Of a stretch of DNA of 5,499 nt, positions 4,401-5,499 are shown piece by piece. The notes below the pieces were generated by a model. That model did no database searches, had not been told where the DNA came from, and worked only from the letters and a program-made list of their open reading frames with translations. A program made the position numbers and the translations under genes. This DNA is from Fidelibacterota bacterium (GTDB lineage Bacteria; Fidelibacterota; Marinisomatia; SCGC-AAA003-L08; D37C17): the NCBI GenBank assembly GCA_002701185.1, contig NZRW01000022.1, forward strand, positions 11,317 through 16,815, read 5' to 3'. Every line of letters begins with the position of its first letter. Within the stretch, counting starts at the first letter, position 1.

Positions 4401-5499
4401 TTGTATTCAAGTTTTAGTAAATATATTTTAGACAACACCAAACTATTTTTTTCTGTAATAATTCTTATTACATCTATCTTTTTTTATATAGGCTTTTTAT
4501 CTGAAGATAGATTAAGAATTGATTTTTCATTAGAGCAAATGTTCCCAACAAAAGATGTAGATAGGGATGACTATGAACAATTTAAGATTGTTTATGGAAG
4601 AGAAGATAATGTCATGTTTTTAACTATTACCAATGGTAATATTTTTTCAGATATAAACCTATCAATTTTAGAATTATTAACATCTGATCTTGCAAATATT
4701 GATTATATTGATTACGCCTTTAGTTTGGGCTCATTATGGGATGATGGTGATGGTAAAATAGGATATGATTACACAGTAGCAGAAAGATATAACAAGATTA
4801 ATAATAGTAATATATATTCTGATCTTATTTCTAATGATGCTAAAAGTACATTGATTGTTATAGGGATAGATGAAGAAATTTATTCCCATGAAACTAGAAA
4901 GCAGATTTTAATTGATATAGATGATGTAATTAATTCATTTCGTTTTGATTTAGAGAGTATAAATTCAAACATTATTACTTTTAAAAATACTAATGTACTT
5001 TCTGATTACTCGTCCGGGCCCTATTCTGCAATTCAATCTATTATTGATGACATATATCAATTTAATGATAAAACAAATCATTTTGGAGAAGGTTTTACAA
5101 TAAATTCAATTAATGATTGTTATGATATTATTAATGACGATAACGATGTTAGTATTCCATTAACATTAGAATTAATCAATAAAAATTGCGATAACCCAAT
5201 ACTGATAACAAGAGATCTTGAAAATACAAAGTTAATACTAAATACTAATGTTGATTTTAATAGAGAGAGCATTAATGATTTGATTAAAGTTATTGAGAAT
5301 AATGAATACATTAAATATTCTAGCTGGGATTGGCACGAAGCAGGATTGCCAATTCTCAGAACGAGGTATGTAGAGTTAGTAGAATATGAAAGAGGAATAT
5401 TTATTCCTTTAGCTTTTTTGATTGCTGCAATCACATTGATTTGGATTTTTAGACAAATAAAGATGCTCATTATATCATTAACTTCTATATTAATATCAC
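4401..5499 (+). CDS. MMPL/RND-family exporter, N-terminal part (truncated by window end)
   Basis: The frame stays open from a TTG start to the window end, giving 366 residues of a longer protein. A short cytoplasmic start is followed by membrane segment 1 (about 15-33). Next is an LRIDFSLEQMFP element (38-49) that resembles the 'LexLFP' start of MMPL-type RND porter domains. A large extracytoplasmic domain of about 290 residues, rich in Asp, Asn and Ser, follows. It ends in WHEAGLPILRTRYVE and passes into membrane segment 2 (about 332-350), an FR pair (350-351) and the start of segment 3. One membrane helix, a large loop and then consecutive helices is the first half of an RND 'predicted exporter', often linked to lipid, hopanoid or hydrophobic compound export. 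The substrate cannot be told from this part. Proton-relay residues would lie beyond the window. Base composition is very low in GC (13 of 60 at 5101-5160). Confidence 0.78.
   Translation, partial: MYSSFSKYILDNTKLFFSVIILITSIFFYIGFLSEDRLRIDFSLEQMFPTKDVDRDDYEQFKIVYGREDNVMFLTITNGNIFSDINLSILELLTSDLANIDYIDYAFSLGSLWDDGDGKIGYDYTVAERYNKINNSNIYSDLISNDAKSTLIVIGIDEEIYSHETRKQILIDIDDVINSFRFDLESINSNIITFKNTNVLSDYSSGPYSAIQSIIDDIYQFNDKTNHFGEGFTINSINDCYDIINDDNDVSIPLTLELINKNCDNPILITRDLENTKLILNTNVDFNRESINDLIKVIENNEYIKYSSWDWHEAGLPILRTRYVELVEYERGIFIPLAFLIAAITLIWIFRQIKMLIISLTSILIS

Noticed and set aside
5120..5470. Minus-strand open frame of 116 codons
   Set aside because: The plus strand here encodes a continuous exporter frame with a sensible membrane topology, and the minus-strand product is unrecognisable.

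Overview
The window is gene-dense and AT-rich. Hand-counted 60-nt samples run from about 22% to 38% GC. Very short intergenic gaps, overlapping translation signals and a low-GC, Lys/Asn/Ile-rich proteome suggest a small-genome, probably free-living marine bacterium. A sodium-coupled alanine/glycine-type symporter fits a sodium-rich habitat. A proteobacterium is my best guess, because of a YhbY-type RNA-binding protein, an LDH-like malate dehydrogenase and an MMPL/RND exporter, but I cannot assign a clade. The short (separate-subunit) form of PurL argues against a typical enterobacterial-type gammaproteobacterium.

Layout. Positions 1-198 (+) hold the 3' end of a gene that looks like purL. One base later, convergent to it, ends a three-gene minus-strand operon that is transcribed from about 3361 down to 200: mdh (LDH-like malate dehydrogenase), then an AGCS-family sodium:alanine/glycine symporter, then a SuhB-like inositol monophosphatase family protein. 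The three genes are packed with 9-nt and 0-nt gaps. The symporter's Shine-Dalgarno overlaps the mdh stop codon, and the phosphatase start follows the symporter stop directly. Translational coupling is therefore likely.

A 123-nt divergent intergenic region (3362-3484) separates mdh from the plus-strand genes. It contains a perfect inverted repeat, ATACTAA-T-TTAGTAT, and further TTAGT half-sites. The plus-strand half then carries a YhbY/CRM-domain ribosome-associated protein, a small heat shock protein (Hsp20 family) and the first 366 residues of an MMPL/RND-type exporter. The exporter starts at a TTG codon and runs off the window end.

The most notable signal is directly upstream of hsp20. The sequence TGGCAC-N5-TTGCAT (3841-3857) has the exact GG-N10-GC geometry of a sigma-54 (RpoN) -24/-12 promoter. 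It sits about 30 nt before a strong ribosome binding site, with a 22-bp-phased direct repeat (ACTGACA) further upstream. If real, this small heat shock protein is under enhancer-dependent control. A strong intrinsic terminator (4328-4357) closes the hsp20 unit.

I see no CRISPR array, mobile element, tRNA, rRNA or clear defence system. The rest of the window is mainly housekeeping and transport genes, and no stretch over 300 nt lacks a gene.
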